64,000 nt of DNA from JASHVB01 sp035535035 (GCA_035535035.1 DATLQW010000184.1:1-64000); one strand, 5' to 3'. Shown: positions 34,227 through 42,947, counted from the first letter of the stretch. The notes: generated from the letters alone by a model not told the origin. Made by a program: numbers and translations.

Positions 34227-34882
34227 GCTCGGTGCCCTCCGCGTAGCCGAGCGGCGGGCGAAACGATCGGCCGGAAGCCGGACGACGCGGCGCACGCCAG
34301 CAGGCCGTGCTTTGCCACGACAAGCTGCGTCCACCCGGGGTAGTGCGTCGAAAGGTCCGGCCGCCACCAGATGCCCCACCCTAGGCGGCCAAGCATCTCC
34401 GCGTCCTGCCGGCCGGAAGTGGATAATTCATCGTCCACTACCGCCCCATACGGCATGCCGACAATAACGCAGTTGGCTGGGCTGTCGGGGCCGCGCGTGC
34501 CATCCTGACGAAACACCAACGGATGGTCGAACCACGTATGACTATTGATCTGGCACATGTATCGCCGCGGGGTCAGGATGCCGGCGGGGAAGGTCGCGTT
34601 ACGGCGCGACAGGTGCCAGCCGCCGCCGAATAGTTTCGGCAGCAGTTCTTCGCCATAGGCGGCGACCGCAAGGCGGTCGGCGCGACGCGATGCGTTGGCG
34701 GCGCGAATGCGGTCGAGGCGGGTTGTCGCCGAATGTTCAAAGGTCATCGCCTCGCTGGAGGCTAGGCACGCGGCTTCGGTGCGGGGGAATTGAGCGCGGC
34801 CTTCCTGGCGCGGCTCGCGCTCCCGAACGTTGGTCCGCAACTCGTCAACGACGGGCGCGGCGATGCACTCTGGGGATTTCAT
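34223..34882 (-). CDS. Hypothetical protein, 219 residues
   Basis: Starts MKSPECIAAPVVDELRTNVR. The first half is charged and helical. The second half has SRRNATFPAGILTPRRYMCQ, WFDHPLVFRQ, ANCVIVGMPYGAV and GWGIWWRPDLSTHYPGWTQL. Overlaps the primase gene by four bases. No family recognised; location suggests a replication accessory. Confidence 0.6.
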   Translation of the reverse strand: MKSPECIAAPVVDELRTNVREREPRQEGRAQFPRTEAACLASSEAMTFEHSATTRLDRIRAANASRRADRLAVAAYGEELLPKLFGGGWHLSRRNATFPAGILTPRRYMCQINSHTWFDHPLVFRQDGTRGPDSPANCVIVGMPYGAVVDDELSTSGRQDAEMLGRLGWGIWWRPDLSTHYPGWTQLVVAKHGLLACAASSGFRPIVSPAARLRGGHRA

Positions 34883-34972
34883 AATTGCGTCCTGTTGTAT
34901 GGACGCGGCGCTTGCGATTGCTGGCCGGATCGGCTAAGTCATCGGTGCCGCCGATGATTTTCCGACCTGACA

Positions 34973-35001
34973 GCCCCTCGCGCGCTCGCGTCGAGGGGTT
35001 T
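34973..35001. terminator. Hairpin after the HTH gene
   Basis: CCCCTCG and CGAGGGG pair around an 11-base loop just downstream of the HTH gene stop. A TTTGTCTT follows only on the plus strand, so its value as a minus-strand terminator is doubtful. Confidence 0.3.
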
Positions 35002-35004
35002 GTC

Positions 35005-35289
35005 TTATGCGGCGTTCTTCCGTGGCCGGCCACGGCCTCGCTTCTCCGCGTTGCGCTCGGCCACAACGGCCCGCGCCAGGTCGGCGGGTTCGTAGAACCG
35101 CCTGCCGAACACGACGATGTATGGTGCCGGGTTGCGCTGGACCGCGTAATAGAGCGTGCGCTCACAGACGCCCATTGCTTTCGCGGTCGCCTTCAGCGTG
35201 ACGCGATCGCCAATCATGGCCTTGCGGATTGCGGCGGTTTCGGGATCGTCAACCGACGGCAGCGCCGTGGTGGAAAGCGGTTCTTTCAT
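35005..35289 (-). CDS. Helix-turn-helix protein, excisionase/AlpA-like, with AT-hook-like tail
   Basis: A 94-residue DNA-binding protein. VTLKATAKAMGVCERTLYYAVQ is a MerR/AlpA-type HTH, followed by the wing NPAPYIVVFGRRFYEPADL. The C-terminus KRGRGRPRKNAA contains a GRPRK AT-hook core. In satellites and integrative elements such proteins control integrase and excision. It may bind the TGTCCGC pairs (inference). Confidence 0.75.
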   Translation of the reverse strand: MKEPLSTTALPSVDDPETAAIRKAMIGDRVTLKATAKAMGVCERTLYYAVQRNPAPYIVVFGRRFYEPADLARAVVAERNAEKRGRGRPRKNAA

Positions 35290-35395
35290 CGACCGTCCTG
35301 CGGTAAGGGTTGCAGGACATCCGTTGAGTGCCCTGCTGCGTAGTGCAGGGGCGTTCTTGCATTCTCCACGCTATGCGCGGTCACCCATAGAGCGT

Positions 35396-36040
35396 CTAGT
35401 TTTCCAGCGAATGGGTCACTGCTGCCTTAGCGGTGGAATAGCCGTAGGACAGCGCGTAGCTCGGCATCACGGCTTTGCGCACCGACGCGAGAGTGACGGG
35501 ATGCCCCGTCGCCGCCTCGGCCAGCACGCGCACATGTTCGTGGTTCTTGGCGCCGGACGCCTGCCGCACCGCTTCCCTGAGCCAGCCGATGGCCGCCGAT
35601 CTTGCGGCATCTTCGTCCGCCCGCCGCGAGCGTTCTTTCCTCACCCGCGCCGCGCTCAGCCGCATGGAGTATATGGCGTCGCCCACCACCCCGAGCGCGG
35701 CGGCGATGACATCCGGCTGGCCAGAGATCGGCACGATGCGCGGCGTTAGGGTTTTCGTTAGCGTGTCGAGTGCCGCCGCGGCCTCAGCGGCTTCCCGTTC
35801 CGCTTCGGCTGCCCCAGCTACCTCCTGCCAGAGCGACCGCATCTTGCGCTCGGCAATGATGCAATCAGCGAGCAGGATTTCCCATCGTGTCCCGTCCGGC
35901 CGAACGGCGGCGAATGAAATTGCGGCTTCGGAATCAGTCAGCCGATTGCATACCGCCATCGCTTCGCGGTCGGCGGGGTTGTCGGCTTGCCAATCGCTTA
36001 TCGCGCGCTTGAGTCGGCCCTGGGCTTCCTGCCGGGTCAC
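35396..36040 (-). CDS. Hypothetical protein, 214 residues
   Basis: GTG start at 36,040 overlapping the integrase stop (GTGA). Largely helical and alanine-rich with AEAEREAAEAAAALDTLTKT; the central SGQPDVIAAALGVVGDAIYS and C-terminal ATGHPVTLASVRKAVMPSYA are distinctive. Co-transcribed with the integrase. No family recognised. Confidence 0.6.
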   Translation of the reverse strand: MTRQEAQGRLKRAISDWQADNPADREAMAVCNRLTDSEAAISFAAVRPDGTRWEILLADCIIAERKMRSLWQEVAGAAEAEREAAEAAAALDTLTKTLTPRIVPISGQPDVIAAALGVVGDAIYSMRLSAARVRKERSRRADEDAARSAAIGWLREAVRQASGAKNHEHVRVLAEAATGHPVTLASVRKAVMPSYALSYGYSTAKAAVTHSLEN

Positions 36041-37305
36041 GCCCGCCGGCCTTCGGTGATCTGGACCACCTCGGCCGCCGGCTTTCCTGCACCGGAGATG
36101 ACAGCGCCGGCCCGTTCGGCGGCTGCGCGCAGCGGATCGTCCATGAGGTGAGCGTAACGATTCGTGGTTTGCGCTTGACTGTGCCCCAGCAACGCGCCGA
36201 TCACTGGCAGCGATAACCCAGATGACGCCAAGATACTCGCGTACGTATGCCGCAGATCATGCACGCGCACGCCCGACAGGCCGGCTTTCTTACAAACCGC
36301 CACCCAAAAGTGCTTGATATCACCTAGCGATTTCCCGTTCACGCTTGGGAAGACATACTCAATCCGCGGCAGTCCGTCCCGATCCCGCCGGGCGTTTTCC
36401 TGATCGGCCTCCGCCTTCATGCCCGACAACAGTTGCATGGCCGGCGCGTTCAACGGCACGCGATGCAGCTTCGCGGTTTTCGTCGTGCTGGCCGGCTTTG
36501 ACCATGTGCCGGTGCCGATGTCGATGTCGGCCCATTTGGCGGCCAGGGTCTCGCCCTTCCTCGCGCCGGTCAGCAGCAGCAGCCGGGCCGCGTTGGCACT
36601 GGTGCGTTCTGGATGCGTCGCCAGCACGTCGGCAAGGCGGGCGATCTCGGCCGGCGTGAGGAACCGCTCCCGCTTTTGCTCGGGTGCCCGTTCGATCCCG
36701 CGGACGGGGTTGTCTTGCCGCATTTCCCAGTTGACCGCGAGGCCCATCATCTTTGCCAGCACGGCCATGCAGCGGTTCGCGCGGTACGGTGCGGTCTCGG
36801 CCACCTTGTCGTGCAGCCGCTGCGCGTCGCTATGCCGCAGCGCGGCCACCTTGATCTGCCCCAACTGCGGCCGGACGTACATACGCAACAATGAAGTGTA
36901 ATCTCGGGACGTGGCGGGCCGCAGCCGGGGGAGATGCTCGGTTGTGAATCGGTCGGCGAGGTCGGCGATGGTCGGCGCTTCCTGCTTGGCCTTCCGCTCG
37001 GCCCGCGGGTCGCCGCCCTCATCAATCAGCCGGCGCAGCTCGGCTGCCGCGGGCCATACCTTTTCCGCCGGCCACGCTTCGACGCTGCCGAGGCTATGCA
37101 GCCGCTCGATACCCTCCGCCCGGTAGCGGATAACCCAGGCCCGGGCATCCGCGGCCGTCACCCGTACCTGTAGCCCGTCCACCCACGGGCCGGTCAGCCC
37201 GCGCTGCCGCAGATCGGTTACGCTGTATCTCTTATTCCCGGTGGCCGGCCTGGGCAGCGCGCGCACCAGCCGGTCGATCGCCTTGAAGTTCGGTTTGTCC
37301 GCCAT
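36037..37305 (-). CDS. int: Tyrosine recombinase (element integrase)
   Basis: A 422-residue P4-type integrase with an N-terminal arm-binding domain (YSVTDLRQRGLTGPWVDGL) and a core-binding domain near 110-200. Catalytic residues are R249 (LTGARKGETL), H349 and R352 (VHDLRHTYAS), H375 (LLGHSQ) and the nucleophile Y384 (TNRYAHL). It is intact, ends 168 bases from the right attachment repeat, and presumably recombines the tRNA-Lys att sites. Confidence 0.95.
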   Translation of the reverse strand: MADKPNFKAIDRLVRALPRPATGNKRYSVTDLRQRGLTGPWVDGLQVRVTAADARAWVIRYRAEGIERLHSLGSVEAWPAEKVWPAAAELRRLIDEGGDPRAERKAKQEAPTIADLADRFTTEHLPRLRPATSRDYTSLLRMYVRPQLGQIKVAALRHSDAQRLHDKVAETAPYRANRCMAVLAKMMGLAVNWEMRQDNPVRGIERAPEQKRERFLTPAEIARLADVLATHPERTSANAARLLLLTGARKGETLAAKWADIDIGTGTWSKPASTTKTAKLHRVPLNAPAMQLLSGMKAEADQENARRDRDGLPRIEYVFPSVNGKSLGDIKHFWVAVCKKAGLSGVRVHDLRHTYASILASSGLSLPVIGALLGHSQAQTTNRYAHLMDDPLRAAAERAGAVISGAGKPAAEVVQITEGRRA

Positions 37306-37319
37306 CGCACTGATCCCCG

Positions 37320-37447
37320 TGTCCGCGTGGTGTCCGCAGACAATATGCGCTGGCGTTCAATCCCATGCAAGGGCTATCAGCAGCCTTCCGCGATTATGGC
37401 CGGGTTTCCTCGGTTTTCCGCGGGACCATGCGCGGACACGGCGGACA
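37320..37447. promoter_or_regulatory. Right-end TGTCCGC repeats (possible integrase arm sites)
   Basis: TGTCCGC at 37,320-37,326 and 37,331-37,337, with the same GTGG spacer as the left-end pair at 22,328. Inverted copies GCGGACA lie at 37,432-37,438 and 37,441-37,447. They occupy the interval between the integrase start and the right att repeat. Confidence 0.5.
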
Positions 37448-37472
37448 CGGCGGCGGGGAAAGGGGGATGGGC

Positions 37473-37525
37473 CTGACTCTTAATCAGCGGGCCGTAGGTT
37501 CGAGTCCTACTGCGCCCACCAACAG
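37473..37525 (+). repeat. attR: 53-bp direct repeat of tRNA-Lys 3' end
   Basis: Identical to 22,213-22,265; contains the anticodon loop, T-arm and acceptor 3' side but no 5' half, so it is not a functional tRNA. Bases 37,526-37,740 beyond it hold no recognisable gene. Confidence 0.96.
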
Positions 37526-37740
37526 AACCAGGAACGCCCTCAATCGGCCGCCAGAGCGTTTCGCACCCGCTCGCTCGCGGCATCGCCGGCACACCGGATG
37601 CCATCGCGCCGGCCGGCATTGGTTCTCCCCTGTGCGGGCCTCCGGGGCCACTGGCGCCGTGACCCAGGCGGTGGCCAGACATAGTCCAAACCTCGAAGAC
37701 AGCGATGCGTTGACCCGGCCGAGCGTGGCGCGGGCGATTG

Positions 37741-38121
37741 TTAAATGGCGACCACCTGCCCCGCGCCCACTGCCTCGAGGAACGTCGCCACGCCGGCGAT
37801 CTCGACGCCGTCGAGCAATTGTGCGGCGGCCAGGCCTTCGGCCCGCAGCCCGGCCTCGCAAGCGATCAGCCGCACGCCCATTTCTTGCGACGCCGCACGC
37901 AGCTCCGCCAGGCCCGCCACGCCCGCCGCCCGCACGCGCCCGTCGCGCGCCGCATCCGCCAGCCCGGACCAATCGGAGAACAGCGCGTGGCAGCCCGCGT
38001 TGGTGGCGAACAGCACCACCCGCCGCCCCAACGCCGCCGCGCCGGAGGCGAGCACGAACGCGTAATGCGCGCGATCGTGCGCGCCGGACAGCAGCAGGAT
38101 GCCGAGTTGCTCAGACGGCAC
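37741..38121 (-). CDS. DsrE family protein
   Basis: A 126-residue protein. GILLLSGAHDRAHYAFVLAS, GRRVVLFATNAGCHAL and LRAASQEMGVRLIACEAGLR match the DsrE/F-like fold, with a cysteine at the position of the conserved sulfur-carrying residue. The GTG at 38,121 overlaps the end of the ThiF/MoeB gene; an upstream ATG at 38,151 is an alternative. Linkage to an E1-like enzyme suggests a sulfur-transfer role. Confidence 0.8.
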   Translation of the reverse strand: MPSEQLGILLLSGAHDRAHYAFVLASGAAALGRRVVLFATNAGCHALFSDWSGLADAARDGRVRAAGVAGLAELRAASQEMGVRLIACEAGLRAEGLAAAQLLDGVEIAGVATFLEAVGAGQVVAI

Positions 38122-38953
38122 AGGCCTGGCCCGGACCACGATCCGGGGCATGCGCCCCGGCTTCGGCATGCGCCGACAGGTCGCGGATCGTCGCCTGCGG
38201 TCCGCATAGCGCGCAGTCCGGGTCGCGCGGCAGCTTCACCGTGCGGAACCGCGTCGCCAGCGCATCCCACACCAGTAGCCGGCCGGCCAGCGAGTCGCCG
38301 ATGCCCATGATCTCCTTCAGCACCTCGGTCGCCTGCAACGTGCCGATCACGCCGGTGACGGCGCCCAGGACGCCGGCCTCGCTACAGCTCGGCACCAGGC
38401 CGGGCGGCGGCGGCTCCGGATACAGGCAGCGGTAGCACGGGCCGCCGAGATGCGGGCGGAACACCGAAAGCTGCCCGTCAAAGCGCAGCACCGCACCGGA
38501 GACCAGGGTGCGGCGGGCCAGCACGGCGGCGTCCGCCACCAGGAACCGGGTGGGGAAATTGTCGGTGCCGTCACACACGATGTCGTAGCGGGAGAACAGT
38601 TCCATGGCGTTGGCGGCGGTCAGCCGGGTGGCATGTGGCTCGATCGTCACGCAGGGATTGATGGCGTGGGCGGCGGCGGCGGCGGATTCGGTCTTCGGCG
38701 TGCCGATGCTCGCCATATTGTGCGCGATCTGCCGCTGCAGGTTGGAGAGCTCCACCAGGTCGTCATCGACGATGCCGATGGTGCCGATGCCGGCCGCGGC
38801 GAGATACAGCACCAGCGGCGAGCCCAATCCGCCGGCGCCGACCACCAGCACGCGCGCCGCTTTCAGCTTCGCCTGGCCGGTGCCGCCGACCTCCCGCAGC
38901 AGGATGTGGCGCGAGTAGCGGCGGATTTCGTCTTCGCTGAAGTCGAGGTCCAT
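38111..38953 (-). CDS. moeB: MoeB/ThiF family E1-like adenylyltransferase
   Basis: A 280-residue protein. It opens FSEDEIRRYSRHILLREVGG. The nucleotide site is VLVVGAGGLGSPLVLYLAAA (residues about 35-54), and the adenylation region has DDDLVELSNLQRQI. A zinc site uses CYRC and CALC. The expected catalytic cysteine region appears as PSCSEAGVLGAVTG. It probably activates the C-terminus of a MoaD- or ThiS-type sulfur carrier. Confidence 0.9.
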   Translation of the reverse strand: MDLDFSEDEIRRYSRHILLREVGGTGQAKLKAARVLVVGAGGLGSPLVLYLAAAGIGTIGIVDDDLVELSNLQRQIAHNMASIGTPKTESAAAAAHAINPCVTIEPHATRLTAANAMELFSRYDIVCDGTDNFPTRFLVADAAVLARRTLVSGAVLRFDGQLSVFRPHLGGPCYRCLYPEPPPPGLVPSCSEAGVLGAVTGVIGTLQATEVLKEIMGIGDSLAGRLLVWDALATRFRTVKLPRDPDCALCGPQATIRDLSAHAEAGAHAPDRGPGQACAV

Positions 38954-39645
38954 GGTGGCAGGATATGGTGTGCCGCTCCGGCCGGCAAACCCGGGTCGGG
39001 GGATGTACTGTCGGCCGCGGGGCAACCGGGTGAACGGAGCAATGGCCAGGGGCTTTGGCGTCGCGCCGATTGCCCGGCGAGATGAAGGCGCGGCATCCTG
39101 CGACAGCGCGGAAGAACGTGGCCGGCGCAAGCGCCGGGCGATTGGCGGTGATGGCAGATGCAGCGCGCGCGGCAGGCGGCGTCTCATGCGCGTCTCGTTT
39201 CGTGTGGAAGGAGACGATGCCGCGTGAGGTGAGAGGCGGGCAACACGGGTGCCGGACCGGCCGCGGGAGTCCGCTGATCGCCGGTGCCTGCCGGCGGCGG
39301 CACATGAATGCACCAGAAGTCTCATGGGCGTCTCGTTTCGCAGGGTGGGAGATCGGGACGCATGGGATGAGAGGTGGCCGAGCGCGGGCGCCCGACCGGT
39401 TGCGGGAACCCACCAACCGCCGGAGCCTGCCGGCGGCGGCGCATGAATTTGCCACAGGGTGGCGGGCGGCGGAGAACCACAGGAGGCGGGGCGTCATGCG
39501 GCGGTGTCGGCTGCGCCGGCCGGAGCGTCGTCCCGTTGGCCGCTCGATCACTGGGAACGCTCGGGCGCCTTCGGCCGATCTGGCCCTTCGCGGTGGATGC
39601 TGGCGATACCGCATCCCGCACGGACCATCGGTACGGGGAGCGATT
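38954..39645. other. Gene-free stretch with two long direct repeats
   Basis: No frame shows a plausible protein. The main content is a pair of imperfect direct repeats at about 39,161-39,450. The promoter of the moeB/dsrE pair should lie near its left end. Confidence 0.5.
39161..39450. repeat. Two imperfect tandem repeats of about 140 bp
   Basis: Both copies contain GTCTCATGCGCGTCTCGTTTCG (first) or TCTCATGGGCGTCTCGTTTCG (second), a gGTG.GAG..G.GACG section, a GCGGGA.CC segment and CTGCCGGCGGCGGC.CATGAAT at the end. They lie at about 39,172-39,311 and 39,312-39,446. Confidence 0.6.
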
Positions 39646-40527
39646 TCAGGCTACGGCGGCGACCGGATCGTCGAGGGCGCGCAAGACCGGGCTGGTGCCG
39701 GTGACGATGGCGTGCACCAGGTCGTCATCGGGCGGACCGAAACTGCAATCGGGCGGCAGACCGCCGTGTTGCCGGATCGACCGGGCGCGCTGCGGATAGA
39801 CGTGCGCGTAGTATTCGGCCTCGGCGGCGAGGTCGCGGGTGGGTTCGTCGGCCTCTGCCGCGGTGCACGCGCGCTGGCGCCGCGGTGGCGCCGCGACCGG
39901 CGCTGGCGCCGACGGGGACGGTGCGGCGACCGGGACTTGTGCCGCCGGCGCTAGGGTCGGTTCCGCTGGCGGTTCGCCCGCCGCAGGCATCGCCAGGGGC
40001 GCCGCCGGCGGTTCGCCGGACAGTGCCGGGCCGCTTTGCTCCGCGATCGGGACTTGCGACGGCGGCGCTCGTTCCAGCGCACGCTGCATCAGGCGGGTGG
40101 CGATATGCCGCGTCCATTCGTCGCTATTGGCCGCGCCGCTGCTCTTCTCCCGCTTGTCCCGCGCCGTCTGCACGCGCTGCAACTGGTTGCGGACGGAGAC
40201 CGCCGTGCGCTCCATCAGGGCGTACTGATTGTTGAGCTTCATGAGGAGCAGGATGTCGCCGGCATGGCGGCGGGTCAGGCGCAGCACGTCCTCGGCCTGG
40301 GCCCTGGCGGCGACGCAGTGGGCGGCGATGTCGGCCTCGTCGGCGTTGACCGGCGCCAGGGCGGCGACCTTGGCGATGGCGGCGTCGTTGCGGGCGAGCA
40401 GGGCGTCCGGCGTGTCGATGAGCGGCGGGGGCAGCAGAGCGCAGAGGGTGTGGATGAGGTGGTAGTAGGTCTGGGCGAAGAGTTGCTGGGTGGGGTCTGG
40501 ATCTTGCGGGGTTTGGATGCTGGTCAT
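39646..40527 (-). CDS. Hypothetical protein with proline/alanine-rich centre
   Basis: A 293-residue protein starting MTSIQTPQDPDPTQQLFAQT. The N-terminal 140 residues are helical (VLRLTRRHAGDILLLMKLNN, ERTAVSVRNQLQRVQTARDK). Residues about 155-215 are proline- and alanine-rich. The C-terminal part has EYYAHVYPQRARSIRQHGGL. No signal peptide or known domain; probably cytoplasmic and lineage-specific. Confidence 0.65.
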   Translation of the reverse strand: MTSIQTPQDPDPTQQLFAQTYYHLIHTLCALLPPPLIDTPDALLARNDAAIAKVAALAPVNADEADIAAHCVAARAQAEDVLRLTRRHAGDILLLMKLNNQYALMERTAVSVRNQLQRVQTARDKREKSSGAANSDEWTRHIATRLMQRALERAPPSQVPIAEQSGPALSGEPPAAPLAMPAAGEPPAEPTLAPAAQVPVAAPSPSAPAPVAAPPRRQRACTAAEADEPTRDLAAEAEYYAHVYPQRARSIRQHGGLPPDCSFGPPDDDLVHAIVTGTSPVLRALDDPVAAVA

Positions 40528-40996
40528 TGGTGGATTATAGGTTATTTTGGCTAGGGTTGCAAGGAAAATATTCTGACGGGCGGCAGGCGCCTGGGGGCAC
40601 GGCTTTGATGCGGCCAGCTATCGTGGCACCGAGGCTGCACGGATGGCCCGGTCGGGGCCGGCCATGACGGCGGGGGGGGGGGTGGGCTGATGCGATGCCC
40701 GACGAGTCACTCGATAGGACCATCGGGTGGTCGGTGGGTTCACCTGCCGGCCCAAAACGGCGGTCGCCGGATCGTTTGACCTGAACCGCCGCATTCGACC
40801 CGAAGCGAACACACGGCGCAGGGCTGTCGCGCCCTGTGAGGGGTTTCGTACCTCTCGTGATCCGGCAGGATATTTGCGTAAGGAAATTCTCCCCGCGCTA
40901 TACTGCAAACGCGGTACGGGCTGGAAAACCGGTGACCGTCACGGAGATGGCAGGCGGGGATCAGGCGACGTCGGCTTCCGCGAGGGACACAGGATT
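40528..40996. other. Gene-free stretch before the decayed toxin-antitoxin locus
   Basis: No convincing gene. Contains a 13-base G run at 40,672-40,684. A possible promoter (TTGCGT at 40,874 with TATACT about 19 bases later) reads toward the antitoxin-like remnant. Confidence 0.4.
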
Positions 40997-41260
40997 ATGC
41001 CACCGCCTACAGTCATCAAGGTTGCCGCCAAAGAGGTTGCGATGGACCTTCAGCGTCAGGGTGCTGGTCCCGACGAACGGGTGACGCCGACAATCGAGTT
41101 GGAACTGATTCCGAGTCGCCGCGAGTGACGCAAGCTGGTCATCCCCGCGGCCTGACCGACGACGATATCGACAGGCTCACCAAGCAAGCGCAACAGGAAG
41201 TCGAGCCGTTGCTGCCTGGGTGAGGGTCGTCGCCGATACCAAAAAAACTTCTGACGAGGC
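40997..41260 (+). pseudogene. Wrecked toxin-antitoxin pair (antitoxin plus PIN toxin start)
   Basis: ATG 40,997 begins PPPTVIKVAAKEVAMDLQRQ and reaches ELIPSRRE before a premature TGA (41,125-41,127). Beyond it, in another frame, GLTDDDIDRLTKQAQQEVEP completes a typical small antitoxin, so one nonsense change and one deletion are needed. Directly after it, GTG 41,220 reads RVVADT followed by KKTSDE, where PIN-family toxins have VVADTN. The similarity then ends. Both genes appear dead. Confidence 0.6.
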
Positions 41261-41845
41261 CGCGACACAGGCCGACGAGGTACGTGGACCTGGGAGCAGT
41301 CGCGCGCGGCAGCCGCTCCGGTTGCCCCGGATAAACGTCGCCGAATTTGACGATGGCGAACAAACAGCACTGCCTTCGCCGACATTCCCCAGACAGGCTC
41401 AGCGGGATGATCTCTGCCCGCGAATTGCAGCCGTCCCGGCAACGTCACGCTTGCAGACAGATCGAACAATGTCAAACTGCGCGGTCATGGCGTGCTGCCC
41501 GGGCGTGCCGCTGGACGAGCGACACAGGGCAATCGCTGACCCCGGCCGCAACAACGCGCGGGAGCATGGCCATGAATAGACGTGCCTGCGCAACAGGTAT
41601 TTAACGCGGAAAAGGAACGAAGGGCCTCGGAGAAGAACAGCGCCGCGCAGGTCCGGTACGAGCCGGCCGATGCAAACCGCCGGTCGCTGCCGTTCAGGCG
41701 ATTGCCCGGTGACGCGCCATCGGCATTCAACCAGCGCGCGACCCTGCCGTTTCGTAATCGCATGGACCCGCCTGATATGGGAACGCCCCAACCCTTGCGC
41801 ACCACCCTGCTGGACAGCGGCGCGGAGGCCGGGCAGGCGCAGCCG
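41261..41845. other. Gene-free stretch
   Basis: No frame with recognisable protein features; no clear repeats. It lies between the toxin-antitoxin remnant and the 3' end of the MarR-GNAT gene and may be decayed coding sequence. Confidence 0.4.
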
Positions 41846-42781
41846 TTACAGTCCCAACTCCCAGTCCTCACCGACGCAGGCCAGACCGAAATCACTGTGC
41901 GGCTTGCTCGCCACGGGCAAAAAACCCGACGCCCGGTATATCCCGCGCGCCGCCACCAGCACGTCGTTCGTCCACAGCGTGATCCGCCCATAGCCGGCGG
42001 CGCGGGCGAACGCGATGCACTCCGCGACCAACCGCTTGCCGATGCCCAGCCCGCGCGCCGCCGGCTCGACCAGCAGCAGGCGCAGCCTGGCGAGTTCGTC
42101 GTCCACGCGAACCAGGAACACCGAGCCAAGATTGATCCCGTCGCGCTCGGCGATCCAGCAGCGCTCGCGCGCAGGATCGTGGCTCGCGAGGAAGCCGCCG
42201 GCGACCCGCGCCACCAGTGCCTCGAACCGCGCGTCGAAGCCGTATTCCTGGGCGTAGAGCGCGCCGTGCCGCGCCACCACCCAGCCGATGTCGCCGGGCA
42301 CAGGGTCGCGCAGCCGCCAGGGTGGCGGACCGGCGGCGCCCAGCAGCGCCTCGATCCGCGCCATGGCGCCCACCACCTCCGCCTGCGCCGGCTCCGGCAG
42401 CGTGGCGAGCAAGGCGCCAACTTCCTCTCGCGAGCGCGCGTCCAGCGGTGCGAAGGCGGCGTGTCCGGCATCGGTCAGCGACAGCACGCTCTGCCGCCGG
42501 TCCTCCTCGGAAACCGCCCGCTCCAGCAGGCGTTCCTGGGCGAAGCGCTGCAGGATGCGGCTGAGGTAGCCGGCGTCCAGCCCCAATTCGCGCCCGAGCA
42601 TGCTCGCGGTCGTGTCCTGGCGGTTGGCCAGTTCGAACAGGACCCGCGCCTCGGTCAGGGAGACGCGGCTCCGCAGAAGCCCTTCCTGCAAGGCGCCGAT
42701 GACGCCGGTATAGAAGCGGCTGAACCGCCGAACGGCGGCGATGCGAGAGTCGATCGCGGAGAGCGGGGCGAGATCACTCAT
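41846..42781 (-). CDS. MarR-type regulator fused to GNAT N-acetyltransferase
   Basis: A 311-residue two-domain protein. Residues 1-150 are a MarR winged helix (VSLTEARVLFELANRQ, LGLDAGYLSRILQRFAQERL, DRRQSVLSLTDAG). Residues about 160-311 are a GNAT domain (LRLLLVEPAARGLGIGKRLV is the acetyl-CoA binding loop with the R-G-x-G-I-G pattern, and IYRASGF is the final motif). MarR-GNAT fusions are a known architecture. The start at 42,781 lies 20 bases from a MarR-like operator. Confidence 0.9.
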   Translation of the reverse strand: MSDLAPLSAIDSRIAAVRRFSRFYTGVIGALQEGLLRSRVSLTEARVLFELANRQDTTASMLGRELGLDAGYLSRILQRFAQERLLERAVSEEDRRQSVLSLTDAGHAAFAPLDARSREEVGALLATLPEPAQAEVVGAMARIEALLGAAGPPPWRLRDPVPGDIGWVVARHGALYAQEYGFDARFEALVARVAGGFLASHDPARERCWIAERDGINLGSVFLVRVDDELARLRLLLVEPAARGLGIGKRLVAECIAFARAAGYGRITLWTNDVLVAARGIYRASGFLPVASKPHSDFGLACVGEDWELGL

Positions 42782-42800
42782 GCGCGAGAGCCTGGCCCGA

Positions 42801-42817
42801 TTGATTGACCAGATCAA
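42801..42817. promoter_or_regulatory. MarR-like operator palindrome
   Basis: TTGAT and ATCAA flank a seven-base centre (TGACCAG) 20 bases upstream of the MarR-GNAT start. It matches the TTGA...TCAA architecture common for MarR proteins and suggests autoregulation. It may also influence the divergent WxxGxW gene. Confidence 0.5.
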
Positions 42818-42947
42818 CTATCTTTGCCCTCGGTATCCCTCGCGTGAACAATCCGATCCGGATCGTAATATCAATGAATTGTGAAGCGCACATTGCTGGT
42901 TTTGTCCAGGTATTGCCCCAATTGTGTGGAACCATGTTGTATAGCCG

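Larger units (their letters stand above)
22213..37525. mobile_element. 15.3 kb integrative element, phage-satellite-like
   Basis: Bounded by 53-bp direct repeats of the tRNA-Lys 3' end, with a tyrosine integrase 168 bases from the right repeat. All complete genes are on the minus strand. Modules from right to left are integration, HTH regulation, primase and helicase replication with an iteron-like array, terminase packaging, a block of small late-type genes with a baseplate-hub-like protein, and accessory genes. No portal, capsid, tail-tube, tape-measure or lysis gene was recognised. Size and content resemble phage satellites, but a decayed prophage is possible because two replication or packaging genes are broken. 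Confidence 0.9.

Noticed and set aside
37473..37525. Second tRNA-Lys gene
   Set aside because: Only the 3' part from the anticodon stem is present; there is no D-arm or 5' acceptor strand. It is the attR duplicate.
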